Below the pieces are notes generated by a model, which did not search any database, was not told the origin of the DNA, and was given only the letters and a program-made list of their open reading frames with translations. A stretch of 12,882 nt of DNA from JACRIM01 sp964605185 (lineage in GTDB: Bacteria; Planctomycetota; Phycisphaerae; UBA1845; UTPLA1): assembly GCA_964605185.1 (NCBI GenBank), contig CAZSBF010000118.1:1-12882 (forward strand). Direction: 5' to 3'. Below, piece after piece: positions 6,025-12,882 of this stretch (within the stretch, counting starts at the first letter, position 1; every line of letters begins with the position of its first letter). The translations under genes were made by a program, and so were the position numbers.

Positions 6025-9000
6025 TCAACCGGCTTTGAGACGCATCGGTTTGGGTCCGCGCAAGCTCGGCTCCGGGCCGAGGTTAGGCGCGGGGCGTCTG
6101 CGGAACATGTCGTCGTTTCGGGTGTGTTTGCTGGTCAGGTCGATGGGCTTGCCGGCGATGAACTCGGCGACGACGACGTTTGCGGCCTGAAGCGGGCTGT
6201 CGGTGCAAACGATGACGTCGGCCGATTTTCCTGTTTCGAGCGAGCCTACTTTGTCGGCAATGCCGAGAATCTGCGCGGGGGTTGTCGTGATCGCGCGAAG
6301 TGCGACGTCGTCGCTAAGTCCATAAGCAACGGAGAGGCCGGCCTCCACACCGATCTGCTTACTCAACTCGGCGTCGTTGACGGCGATGCAGAATCGCACG
6401 CCGGCGCGGTCGAGCACGGCAGGGCTGGTGTAGACGCTGTCCCACGGTTCGTAGGCACTCGCAGGATAACTTGTCGTGCGACTGAAGATGACGTCGACCT
6501 TTTCTTTCGCCAGTTCATCGGCGAGCTTCCACGCTTCGCGACCGCCAAAGAGGATTGGCCGCAGCTTGTAACGCCGGGCGAACTCAAGCGCTTCGCGTAT
6601 CTGCTTGTACGAATTGGCACTGAGCAAGACCGGCGCTTCGCCGGTGATATAGGGAATCATCGCATCGAGCTGCGCATCAGGCTTGGGTGTCAATTCGGGC
6701 TTTTCCTTGGCGAGGCGCGACACTTTGGCGTAGTGCGCCGCCTTGTCGAAATATTCTTCGATTGCGGTCAGCCGCTTGCGATGATTCCGCTTTGCCTCTG
6801 CCTTGCGGTCTTCCTGCATGTCGGGTGGGAACTCGACGGGAAGTGACGGTAACTCAACGCGCAGCGCGACCGGCGACGTCACGAGTGATTCGGCCATGGA
6901 CCATCCATCGAGGTGTACGACGCCGGTGCGCGACGAGACATTGCCTCCGGACTGAAAGACCATCGTGCTGGTAATGCCTTCGCAGCGGGCGACTTCGATG
7001 ATGGCGGAGAAGGGGTTGTAGGCCCAGACGGCCTGCAAGTCGGGTTGGAAGTCGGCGATCTCGGCGGTGTCGATGGTGCCCTGCACGGATTGGATTTCCT
7101 CTATGCCCAGGGATGCGCCGGCGTTTACCAACCCTGGGTAAATATGCAGCCCGGTCGTGTCCATCAGCGCTGCGCCGCGAAGCCGAGCTTCTTCCGGGCG
7201 CGGGCCAACGTACTCGAGAAGGCCCGCCTTGAAGTGCACAGCGCCGTTGGTGATCGATTCGCCGCTGACGGGGTGAACCGTACCACCGACGAGCCAGTAA
7301 TCGTCGCCGGGAAGTGGTGTAAGCGACTTGGTCGGCTTGGACGGTGTGAAGGACATGGCCGGTCGCGGCGCGGGCGGCTGGGCAAGGTCGAGGTCGGCAT
7401 GTTTGAAATAGACTTCGCCGTCGATCAGCGTCAGCACGCAGCGGGCGGTGGTGTCGAGCGGGTGGCCGTTGAAGACGGCGAGGTCGGCGAATTTACCGAT
7501 CTCGATCGAACCGACGTATTTTTCGATGCCGAGTTGGATCGCGCCGTTGAGTGTGCAAAGTCGCAGCGCTTCATTTGCGGGGAGGCCGCCGAAGCGCATG
7601 CACTTGGCCGCTTCGAGGTTGAGGTGGCGCATGACTTCGGCACTGTCGGAGTTGATCGTGGCGACAACGCCGCCCTGCTCCATTCGCGCGGCGTTGTGAG
7701 GGATGGCCTCCCACGCCTCGATCTTGTAGGCCCACCAATCGGAAAAGGTGGAGGCCGACGCACCATGGCGGAACATCTCGGGGATCAGGCGGTAGCCTTC
7801 GAGGACGTGTTGCAGCACGGCGATTCGGAAGCCGTAGGACTCGGCGACGGTGAGCAGACGCACGATTTCATCGGCGCGATAGCAATGTGAGTGAACCCAA
7901 ATGGAGCCGTCGATGATGGAGGCGAGCGCGTCGAGTCGCAGATCGCGGCGCAGCGGTCGGGGCTGCTTGCCGGCAGCCTTTTCTTTTTCGAAATCGGCCG
8001 TCTCGGCGCGATAGGCCAGCGCTGCGTCGAAGGAGCGCCGTATAACGGCCTCTACGCCGGCGCGTGTGTTGGGGAAGCGCGTGCCGCGGCTTCGCCGGTC
8101 GCTGTTGGATTGTTTGACGTTCTCACCCAGCGCGAATTTCACGGTCTGCGGGGCTTCTTTGAAGATCCACTCCGCCGCCGGTTTGCCATATTTGAGCCGG
8201 AGCACCGCGTTCTGTCCGCCGATGGTGTTGGCCGAGCCGTGCATGGTGTGGACGCAGGTGACGCCGCCGGCGAGGCCGCGATAGGCTGAGATGTCGGTGT
8301 GATCGATGACATCCTTCACGCGGACTTCGCAGGTGACAGAGAGGGAGAACTCGTTTAGCCCGCCATCGCTGCAGATGTGCGAGTGTGGGTCGATGATGCC
8401 GGGGGCGATATAGTAGCCCTTGAGGTCGGCGGTCATCGCGCCGGCAGGCGCGGCGATGTTCTTGCCGATCTCGGCAATCTTGCCGTCGCGGACGAGCAGG
8501 TCGGTTTCGGCGAGCGGTTCACCGCTGACGGGGAGGACGGTGGCATTGCGCAAGAGAATGGTGCCGTTGGTCTTGGGCAGATTCTTTCGATCGGCCTCGG
8601 TCTCGGCGGCGAAGACGGGGCGCTTGATGGGTTCGGCTGGTTGAGAGGCGGGCGCGGAGGTGGGCGGCGCTTCGTCGTCTGCTTCGCCGCGCGGACCGCG
8701 ATCCCCCCGACGACCGCCGCTACCGCGTCGACCGCGGCCCATGGCGCCGCCATCCGGGCCTTTGTCGTCTATGTCGAAGTGTTTACCGTCCACGAAGACG
8801 CCGCGGACTTTCGCTTCCTTGTCGGCAATGGGCTTGGAGAACATAGTCAGGTTTGCTGACTTGCCGATGGCAATCTCGCCGAGGCTGGCTTGTTGTTTGA
8901 GTAGGGTAGCGGGGGTGGTCGTCAGGGCGGCAAGCGCGACCTGTTCCGGGAGTCCGCGTTCGATTGCTTTTTGCAGGTTCTTCATGGCATCGGCGACGGA

Positions 9001-10338
9001 CTTGAGTTCGAACGTGCCGATCGCGACCGTCACACCGGATTCATTCAGTCGTTTGAGGTTGTCGACTTCCTCGCCCCAGAGCCGCTTCTTCTCGTCGAAG
9101 ACCTTTGCGGGTTCCCATGCCTGGGTTTCCCATTCGTCATCAAACAATTTCTTCTTGCCGGGCTGTGTGCTTTTTGCGGATTCGTTTTCCGATCGTCCAC
9201 TCTCAGGTTTCGGTTTTTCGGCCTTTCGATTCTTCGACGTCTCTTCCGGGTCTTCCGACCACTTCAGGCTGACGATGACCGGTACGTTGAGTTGTTTGAG
9301 CCGCGAAGCGACCTTCCAGCCTTCGCGGGCACCGGCGATGATCGGCGTGAGCTTGAACTCGGCCGCCATGTCCAGGGCGCGATGGATTTCGTTCTCAGAG
9401 TTGGCCACAAAAACGACAGGCAGCGCATCGGCTCGTACGAACCCCTTGTTGCGCTCGTACAAATCGTTGATCGCGTCGAGGTCGGGGTCGAAGGGAATGC
9501 GTCGCGACACGGGGTCGCCGGTTCGCCAATCGGCGAGGCGACGTTGCCATTCGGCGTCGAGAAAAATCTGGCGAAAGGCGGCCATCGCGCCCATCGTGGT
9601 GGTCGGATAGCGCGGGCGATCGAATGCCGCGGCGAAGTCGCCTCGATCGATGCCGGTGACGAAAGCGGAGTGTTGCGCGAAGTCGGCGGATAGGATGCTT
9701 CGTCGTACTGGCAGATCGCCGAGTGAAACAACCGCGCTGACGCCGGAGAGGATGACGGGCTTGGGGCTGACAAGTGCCGCGGTGAAGCCGGCCGAGCGGT
9801 GTTCGGCGCGGATGTCCTTTTCGTCCGGTGCGGACGGCGCTTCGTCGCGTCCGCCACGACCTCCACCGCCGCCGCCGCGCGGTGCAGCGGGTGCGCTGCC
9901 TCCGCCGCTGATCGGGTCGTACATCTCCGCGACGCGCCAGCGCGGGTGCATGAGTCGGCGATAGGCCTGCACGGTCGCGGATTGCGGGCCTTGCCGGACG
10001 TCGGGGTTTTCGTCCTCGACGCGCGATTGCTCATCGTCAGAAGGCTCGGCCTTGGTCATGCCGAGGTGTGTGTTGGCGTCGATGAAGCCGGGATAGATGA
10101 TCATTCCCGTGGCATCGAACGGTTCGGCGTTGGCGGGAATACCGTCGATGGGTGTGCCGGTGCCGACGCCGATGATTCGACCCTTGTCGATCAGCACCCA
10201 GCCGGCCTCGGGAGGCTGACCCGGCGCGCGGACGATGGTCCCGCCTGTGATGAGTGTGGGAGTTTCGAAGTCCGCGGAGGCGAAGGGTGTCGACAATAGA
10301 AACAAGACGAGGGCAGGCACCAGCGGGAGTGGTTTCAT
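6025..10338 (-). CDS. Exported triple-module amidohydrolase, only middle module intact
   Basis: A 1437-residue protein with a clear signal peptide (hydrophobic 5-18, cleavage FASA|DF after residue 22). Three amidohydrolase-superfamily modules follow. Module 1 (about 24-520) opens with ITGGTIV and PGFIDANTHLG, where the first metal His is Asn89. Module 2 (about 592-980) keeps the whole set: His652-x-His654, the WVHSH pair (His816/His818), His843 and Asp898, plus the ALGEN block typical of imidazolonepropionase-like (COG1228) enzymes. Module 3 (about 1013-1400) reads PGLVNAGASLG and has lost both His. Modules 1 and 3 resemble each other (VANSENEIHRAL against SANSYKQIREAL). Gly/Arg-rich inserts lie at about 154-165 and 531-552. 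The likely role is metal-dependent hydrolysis of an amide, imide or dipeptide in the periplasm; the substrate is unknown. ATG at 10338 has TGAGA about 6 bases upstream. It follows the PilZ genes by 121 bases in which I see no clear promoter. Confidence 0.94.
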   Translation of the reverse strand: MKPLPLVPALVLFLLSTPFASADFETPTLITGGTIVRAPGQPPEAGWVLIDKGRIIGVGTGTPIDGIPANAEPFDATGMIIYPGFIDANTHLGMTKAEPSDDEQSRVEDENPDVRQGPQSATVQAYRRLMHPRWRVAEMYDPISGGGSAPAAPRGGGGGGRGGRDEAPSAPDEKDIRAEHRSAGFTAALVSPKPVILSGVSAVVSLGDLPVRRSILSADFAQHSAFVTGIDRGDFAAAFDRPRYPTTTMGAMAAFRQIFLDAEWQRRLADWRTGDPVSRRIPFDPDLDAINDLYERNKGFVRADALPVVFVANSENEIHRALDMAAEFKLTPIIAGAREGWKVASRLKQLNVPVIVSLKWSEDPEETSKNRKAEKPKPESGRSENESAKSTQPGKKKLFDDEWETQAWEPAKVFDEKKRLWGEEVDNLKRLNESGVTVAIGTFELKSVADAMKNLQKAIERGLPEQVALAALTTTPATLLKQQASLGEIAIGKSANLTMFSKPIADKEAKVRGVFVDGKHFDIDDKGPDGGAMGRGRRGSGGRRGDRGPRGEADDEAPPTSAPASQPAEPIKRPVFAAETEADRKNLPKTNGTILLRNATVLPVSGEPLAETDLLVRDGKIAEIGKNIAAPAGAMTADLKGYYIAPGIIDPHSHICSDGGLNEFSLSVTCEVRVKDVIDHTDISAYRGLAGGVTCVHTMHGSANTIGGQNAVLRLKYGKPAAEWIFKEAPQTVKFALGENVKQSNSDRRSRGTRFPNTRAGVEAVIRRSFDAALAYRAETADFEKEKAAGKQPRPLRRDLRLDALASIIDGSIWVHSHCYRADEIVRLLTVAESYGFRIAVLQHVLEGYRLIPEMFRHGASASTFSDWWAYKIEAWEAIPHNAARMEQGGVVATINSDSAEVMRHLNLEAAKCMRFGGLPANEALRLCTLNGAIQLGIEKYVGSIEIGKFADLAVFNGHPLDTTARCVLTLIDGEVYFKHADLDLAQPPAPRPAMSFTPSKPTKSLTPLPGDDYWLVGGTVHPVSGESITNGAVHFKAGLLEYVGPRPEEARLRGAALMDTTGLHIYPGLVNAGASLGIEEIQSVQGTIDTAEIADFQPDLQAVWAYNPFSAIIEVARCEGITSTMVFQSGGNVSSRTGVVHLDGWSMAESLVTSPVALRVELPSLPVEFPPDMQEDRKAEAKRNHRKRLTAIEEYFDKAAHYAKVSRLAKEKPELTPKPDAQLDAMIPYITGEAPVLLSANSYKQIREALEFARRYKLRPILFGGREAWKLADELAKEKVDVIFSRTTSYPASAYEPWDSVYTSPAVLDRAGVRFCIAVNDAELSKQIGVEAGLSVAYGLSDDVALRAITTTPAQILGIADKVGSLETGKSADVIVCTDSPLQAANVVVAEFIAGKPIDLTSKHTRNDDMFRRRPAPNLGPEPSLRGPKPMRLKAG

Positions 10339-10459
10339 GGAGATTCTCAGTGCATTGTGAAGGACGAGCGGCGCATGGCCGGGTCGTCGGGCTTAAGGGC
10401 TCGCGGGCGGGAATTGGAGCGTATTCGGCGTGGAAAAGCAAACGCGGGCAGGTCGGCGT

Positions 10460-10828
10460 TTACGCGGGGAAGTGGAGTCGAACACCGAGCTTGTAACCGC
10501 CGAGGGTCTGGGTGCAGTGAACGACGGTGCCGCGCACGGGCATCGGGTCGCCGTCGATGTTGACGGCGAGTTCCAGGGGCGTTTGCACTTCGAGGTGCTC
10601 CTCGGATTTGATGGACAAGCCTTCGGCGGAGACCTGGAGGAGGGTCCAGGTTCGTTTGAATGGCGTGCCATCATCGCGGCACCCGGAGGCCTTGACCTCA
10701 CCCATGACCGGGTATCGACGGAACGAGCGGCGCAGAACGGGCTCTGATTCCGGGGCGACGACGGCGCTGATGCGGCGCAGCCATTCGTGAATGGTGACGC
10801 ATGCCGGGTTGGAGTCGGTTTCAATCAC
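10460..10828 (-). CDS. PilZ-domain protein, upstream copy of the amidohydrolase side
   Basis: A 122-residue single-domain PilZ-like protein. PilZ domains bind cyclic di-GMP through RxxxR and (D/N)xSxxG. Here RRSFRR (33-38) gives the first motif, while the second reads QVSAEG (65-70) with Gln in place of Asp/Asn, so binding may be altered. The C-terminus (VVHCTQTLGGYKLGVRLHF) nearly matches the neighbouring paralog. The start is GTG at 10828; it gives the same N-terminal length before RRxxRR as the neighbour (33 against 34 residues). The stop of a 17-codon frame overlaps this GTG as GTGA. It has no obvious ribosome binding site of its own other than GTGGAG about 10 bases before it. Expected to act in the cytoplasm on motility, adhesion or polysaccharide control, but no partner is shown. 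Confidence 0.85.
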   Translation of the reverse strand: MIETDSNPACVTIHEWLRRISAVVAPESEPVLRRSFRRYPVMGEVKASGCRDDGTPFKRTWTLLQVSAEGLSIKSEEHLEVQTPLELAVNIDGDPMPVRGTVVHCTQTLGGYKLGVRLHFPA

Positions 10829-10878
10829 AGGATGTCGAACTCCACTGGTGACTTCGCGACTACTGAGAATCGCGCCAT
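10825..10878 (-). CDS. Possible 17-residue leader ORF coupled to the PilZ gene
   Basis: ATG at 10878 opens a 17-codon frame (MARFSVVAKSPVEFDIL) whose TGA overlaps the GTG start of the PilZ gene. The overlap type (GTGA) is that of translationally coupled genes, and GTGGAG near its end could serve the downstream start. It has no ribosome binding site of its own, and such a short frame can arise by chance. Confidence 0.25.
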   Translation of the reverse strand: MARFSVVAKSPVEFDIL

Positions 10879-10961
10879 TTTGTTAATCGGGCAATTCATG
10901 CGGGCACTCAACGGCGGCCGCGCTTCGTTCTCGGGCTGTGTGAGGGTGCGCGGATCGTGTG

Positions 10962-11336
10962 TTACATCGTGCCCGCAAAGTGGAACTGGATGCCGAGTTT
11001 GTAGCCGCCGACGGTCTGGGTGCAGTGCTTGACGACGGCTGTTGCGGGGAAGGTGCCTTCCTCCAGGTGAATCTGCAGCGTGAGTTTTGTGCCGAGGGGC
11101 ACCTCTTCGTCGCTGCGGATGGTGAGGCCGCGCGCGGAGCCGGAGATGATGTCCCAGCTTCGCTTGCGAGGTTGGTCGTCGATTTGGAATTTAGCCTTTA
11201 CCTCGCCGACGATGGGGTATCGGCGCCAGCTTCGGCGTGTTCCGCGTTCGAAATCGGCGGAAACGCGGACGGCGAGAATCTTTCGCCAGCCGGGTTCGGT
11301 GAGCTGTTCGGTTTGTGTTGTTGTTGAGATTGCCAT
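10962..11336 (-). CDS. PilZ-domain protein, tandem paralog
   Basis: A 124-residue PilZ-like protein. The arginine motif is RRSWRR (34-39). The second motif reads SGSARG (65-70), with Ser where Asp/Asn is usual, so like its neighbour it is degenerate at that position while Ser67 and Gly70 remain. The C-terminal strand block VVKHCTQTVGGYKLGIQFHF is nearly the same as in the downstream copy, showing a tandem duplication. ATG at 11336 is supported by a strong GAGGAG 6 bases upstream (11343-11348); an in-frame ATG at 11381 lacks such a site. It is transcribed away from the CpaE-type gene, sharing a 225-base intergenic region. The downstream PilZ gene starts 133 bases after this stop, and I see no terminator between them, so they are probably cotranscribed. 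Confidence 0.87.
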   Translation of the reverse strand: MAISTTTQTEQLTEPGWRKILAVRVSADFERGTRRSWRRYPIVGEVKAKFQIDDQPRKRSWDIISGSARGLTIRSDEEVPLGTKLTLQIHLEEGTFPATAVVKHCTQTVGGYKLGIQFHFAGTM

Positions 11337-11418
11337 GGCTCGCTCCTCGCGTACCTCGTGGTAAGCAATCGTTTGCTGCATAAGACTATCGTTGCGAATC
11401 TTCGTGCGAATTAATCCT

Positions 11419-11432
11419 ACGATTCGAATCGT
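11419..11432. repeat. 14-bp perfect palindrome in the divergent promoter region
   Basis: ACGATTCGAATCGT is perfectly self-complementary. Two further TGCGAAT copies lie at 11393-11399 and 11405-11411, so the CGAAT core occurs three times within 35 bases. Its place between two divergent genes makes it a candidate operator for one or both. The whole interval 11337-11561 holds no gene. Confidence 0.5.
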
Positions 11433-11453
11433 CCGGATGCGGGGCACACGTTT

Positions 11454-11483
11454 TTGATTATCGGGGCCGATCCAGGCTAAACA
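11454..11483 (+). promoter_or_regulatory. Weak sigma70-like promoter candidate for the CpaE-type gene
   Basis: TTGATT (11454-11459) and TAAACA (11478-11483) are 18 bases apart, giving a leader of about 70 bases. The matches are partial (four and three of six), so this is only a candidate. Confidence 0.22.
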
Positions 11484-11561
11484 GGGTGGGGGGGCGGGCC
11501 GATATGGGACACGGAATTGCACGCTCACTCCGCGCTCCACGTGGCGCGAGGGTGATGGTGC

Positions 11562-12722
11562 GTGAGCGAGAAAGCAGCCCGTAACATGAAAACCAAAACC
11601 CTGTGTCTGCATGGTGTGGACGACCCCGCGTTGAATACGCTGGGCGACTTCAAGGTGGTTGCGCGGAGCAATTCGCGCGAGGACCTTCGGCTTGCGCTGA
11701 CCTCGGTGCGGCCCGATGCCATGATCATTGATCTGGATTCGCCGACGGCGCTCGATGCGCTGGCGGACACGCGCGAGATCTTGCCAGACATCGCCATCAT
11801 CGGCGTGACCGGCGAGACCGATCCGAAGTTCGTGATTTCGGCGGTGCGGGCCGGCTGCAAGCAGATCAGCCCGAAGCCGCTGGATGTGAACGATCTGTTG
11901 GTGGCAATTCGACGGGCGCTCAACGACACATCGTCGCAGGTGACGGGTCGCGTGATCGGCGTGATGGCGGCCACGGGCGGCGCGGGGGCGACGACGATCG
12001 CCGCGTGCATGGCCATGGGGGCCGCGGAGGCGACGAAACAACGGGCGCTGCTCGTTGATGCGGATTTTGATTTCGGCGGCGTGGCGCGGGCGTGGGACTT
12101 GAAGCCCGAACACACCGTCGCGGATTTGCTCAGTGCGGGTTCGCTGGATCCGGTGCTGCTGGAAAAGGCGGTGATCGAGGTGCCCGGCAACGTCGCCATT
12201 CTGGCGCGGCCGAAGACCATCGACCAGGGTCACGCCATCGACGACACGATGATGACCATGCTGGTGCAGACGGCCAAGACCGTGTTCCCAACCGTGGTGA
12301 TTGACTTTCCGCACAAGCTGGACGGCGTGGTGTGGGCGGCGCTGCAGCAGTGCGACAAGCTGGTGATCGTGATTCAGATGACGGTGCCGGCGGTGGACAA
12401 CTGCGTGCGGTTGCTCTCGGCGCTGACCAGCCTTGGCCTGCCGGCGGAGAAGGTCGAAGTGATCGTAAACCGCTATCGCAAGAACGTGCATTTCATTTCG
12501 ACGGAACTGATTGAGGAGCGGTTGCAGAAGAAGGTCATGGGCCTGGTGCCGAACGATTTCAAGTCGGTCTGTGCGGCCATCGACATGGGGCAGCCGATCC
12601 CGGCGGACAATATTGTCCGCACGGCGGTGACGAAGATCGCGTCGAAGCTGATCGGCATCGGTGACGAGGCCGCGGTGGCGAAGAGCGGGTGGCTTTCGAA
12701 GTTGCGACTGCGGGCGGGTTGA
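11562..12722 (+). CDS. cpaE: CpaE/TadZ-type pilus assembly ATPase with receiver domain
   Basis: A 386-residue protein with the CpaE/TadZ layout. Residues about 10-122 form a receiver-like domain: IIDLDSP with possible phosphoacceptor Asp57 (or Asp59), Thr83 and Lys105 in SPKPLD. Residues about 130-365 are a MinD/ParA-type domain: degenerate P-loop ATGGAGATT (137-145), Walker A' LLVDADFDFGG (Asp166, Asp168), and VVIDFP with Asp248. Both lysines of the usual KGGxGKTT are replaced (Thr138, Ala143), as is known for some TadZ/CpaE proteins, so ATP hydrolysis may be weak or absent. The family localises Tad/Flp pilus machinery, often to a cell pole. The GTG at 11562 is chosen because GAGGGTGAT (11548-11556) is a good ribosome binding site; ATG at 11586 is the alternative. 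No other tad gene lies in the window. Confidence 0.9.
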   Translation: MSEKAARNMKTKTLCLHGVDDPALNTLGDFKVVARSNSREDLRLALTSVRPDAMIIDLDSPTALDALADTREILPDIAIIGVTGETDPKFVISAVRAGCKQISPKPLDVNDLLVAIRRALNDTSSQVTGRVIGVMAATGGAGATTIAACMAMGAAEATKQRALLVDADFDFGGVARAWDLKPEHTVADLLSAGSLDPVLLEKAVIEVPGNVAILARPKTIDQGHAIDDTMMTMLVQTAKTVFPTVVIDFPHKLDGVVWAALQQCDKLVIVIQMTVPAVDNCVRLLSALTSLGLPAEKVEVIVNRYRKNVHFISTELIEERLQKKVMGLVPNDFKSVCAAIDMGQPIPADNIVRTAVTKIASKLIGIGDEAAVAKSGWLSKLRLRAG

Positions 12723-12734
12723 GGCAGCCGGGTT

Positions 12735-12754
12735 CGTTTGTAATCGCACAAACG
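12735..12754. repeat. 7-bp hairpin after the CpaE-type gene
   Basis: CGTTTGT (12735-12741) and ACAAACG (12748-12754) form a perfect 7-bp stem with a 6-base loop, 12 bases after the stop codon. No T-run follows on the plus strand, so it is not a standard intrinsic terminator; it may protect the 3' end or be incidental. Confidence 0.35.
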
Positions 12755-12757
12755 CCA

Positions 12758-12773
12758 AAAAGTCGAAAAGTCG
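12758..12773. repeat. Two tandem copies of AAAAGTCG
   Basis: The 8-mer AAAAGTCG is repeated back to back and followed by AAA. It lies in the 160-base non-coding tail. A related GAAAAAGTC occurs near the right edge. Confidence 0.5.
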
Positions 12774-12847
12774 AAATGGGGGACCTAGGGATTGGGTGGA
12801 AGCTGGGGTCGCTACGCAACTTAGTGGCGCGGGGATTGCGGCAGTTT

Positions 12848-12882
12848 GGGGCTGTTGAAAAAGTCTGCGTTTTTTTCTTGGC
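12848..12882. mobile_element. Possible terminus of an insertion sequence at the window edge
   Basis: The last bases contain GGCTGTTGAAAAAGTC followed by a run of seven T. From memory this resembles the terminal inverted repeats of several transposase families. Only one end is visible and no transposase can be seen, so the call is tentative. Confidence 0.25.

Noticed and set aside
10962..12758. 598-residue minus-strand open frame
   Set aside because: Only its last 124 codons (from 11336) code for the PilZ protein. The rest is the antisense of the CpaE-type gene and is rich in Arg/His, typical of a GC-rich shadow frame.

Overview
The window looks like chromosomal DNA from a GC-rich Gram-negative bacterium, most probably a planctomycete or a close relative. 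This is an inference from several traits together: high G/C at third codon positions, a very large secreted multi-domain amidohydrolase, a Gly-rich double zinc-ribbon protein, a long exported TPR protein and Tad-type pilus components. No single marker fixes the phylum. I see no tRNA, rRNA, CRISPR array or complete mobile element.

Left part (1-2506, + strand): the tail of one unidentified gene, then a promoter region with both a sigma70-like and a sigma54-like candidate, then an exported 781-residue TPR protein. That gene meets polX tail to tail with one base between the stop codons.

Middle (2508-5781, - strand): trmB, yidD and polX form a compact run. trmB and yidD overlap by ATGA, and polX follows 45 bases after yidD. 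A near-perfect TATAAT lies directly before the trmB ATG with no ribosome binding site, so trmB may be made from a leaderless transcript. Upstream is a strong intrinsic terminator ending a zinc-ribbon gene, which has its own consensus-like promoter with an inverted repeat just downstream.

Right-centre (6025-11336, - strand): two adjacent paralogous PilZ-domain genes lie upstream of a 1437-residue exported amidohydrolase. That enzyme is built from three amidohydrolase-like modules. Only the middle one keeps a full metal-binding set, while the flanking two are homologous to each other and have lost ligands.

Right end (11562-12722, + strand): a CpaE/TadZ-type protein (receiver domain plus degenerate MinD-like ATPase), transcribed divergently from the PilZ pair across a 225-base region containing a 14-bp perfect palindrome. 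PilZ proteins and CpaE both belong to surface/pilus control, so this divergent locus may be one regulatory unit. The last 160 bases are non-coding and end in a sequence resembling the terminus of an insertion sequence.

The observations most worth following are the triple-module amidohydrolase, the divergent PilZ-PilZ/CpaE arrangement with its palindrome, and the possible leaderless trmB-yidD-polX transcript.
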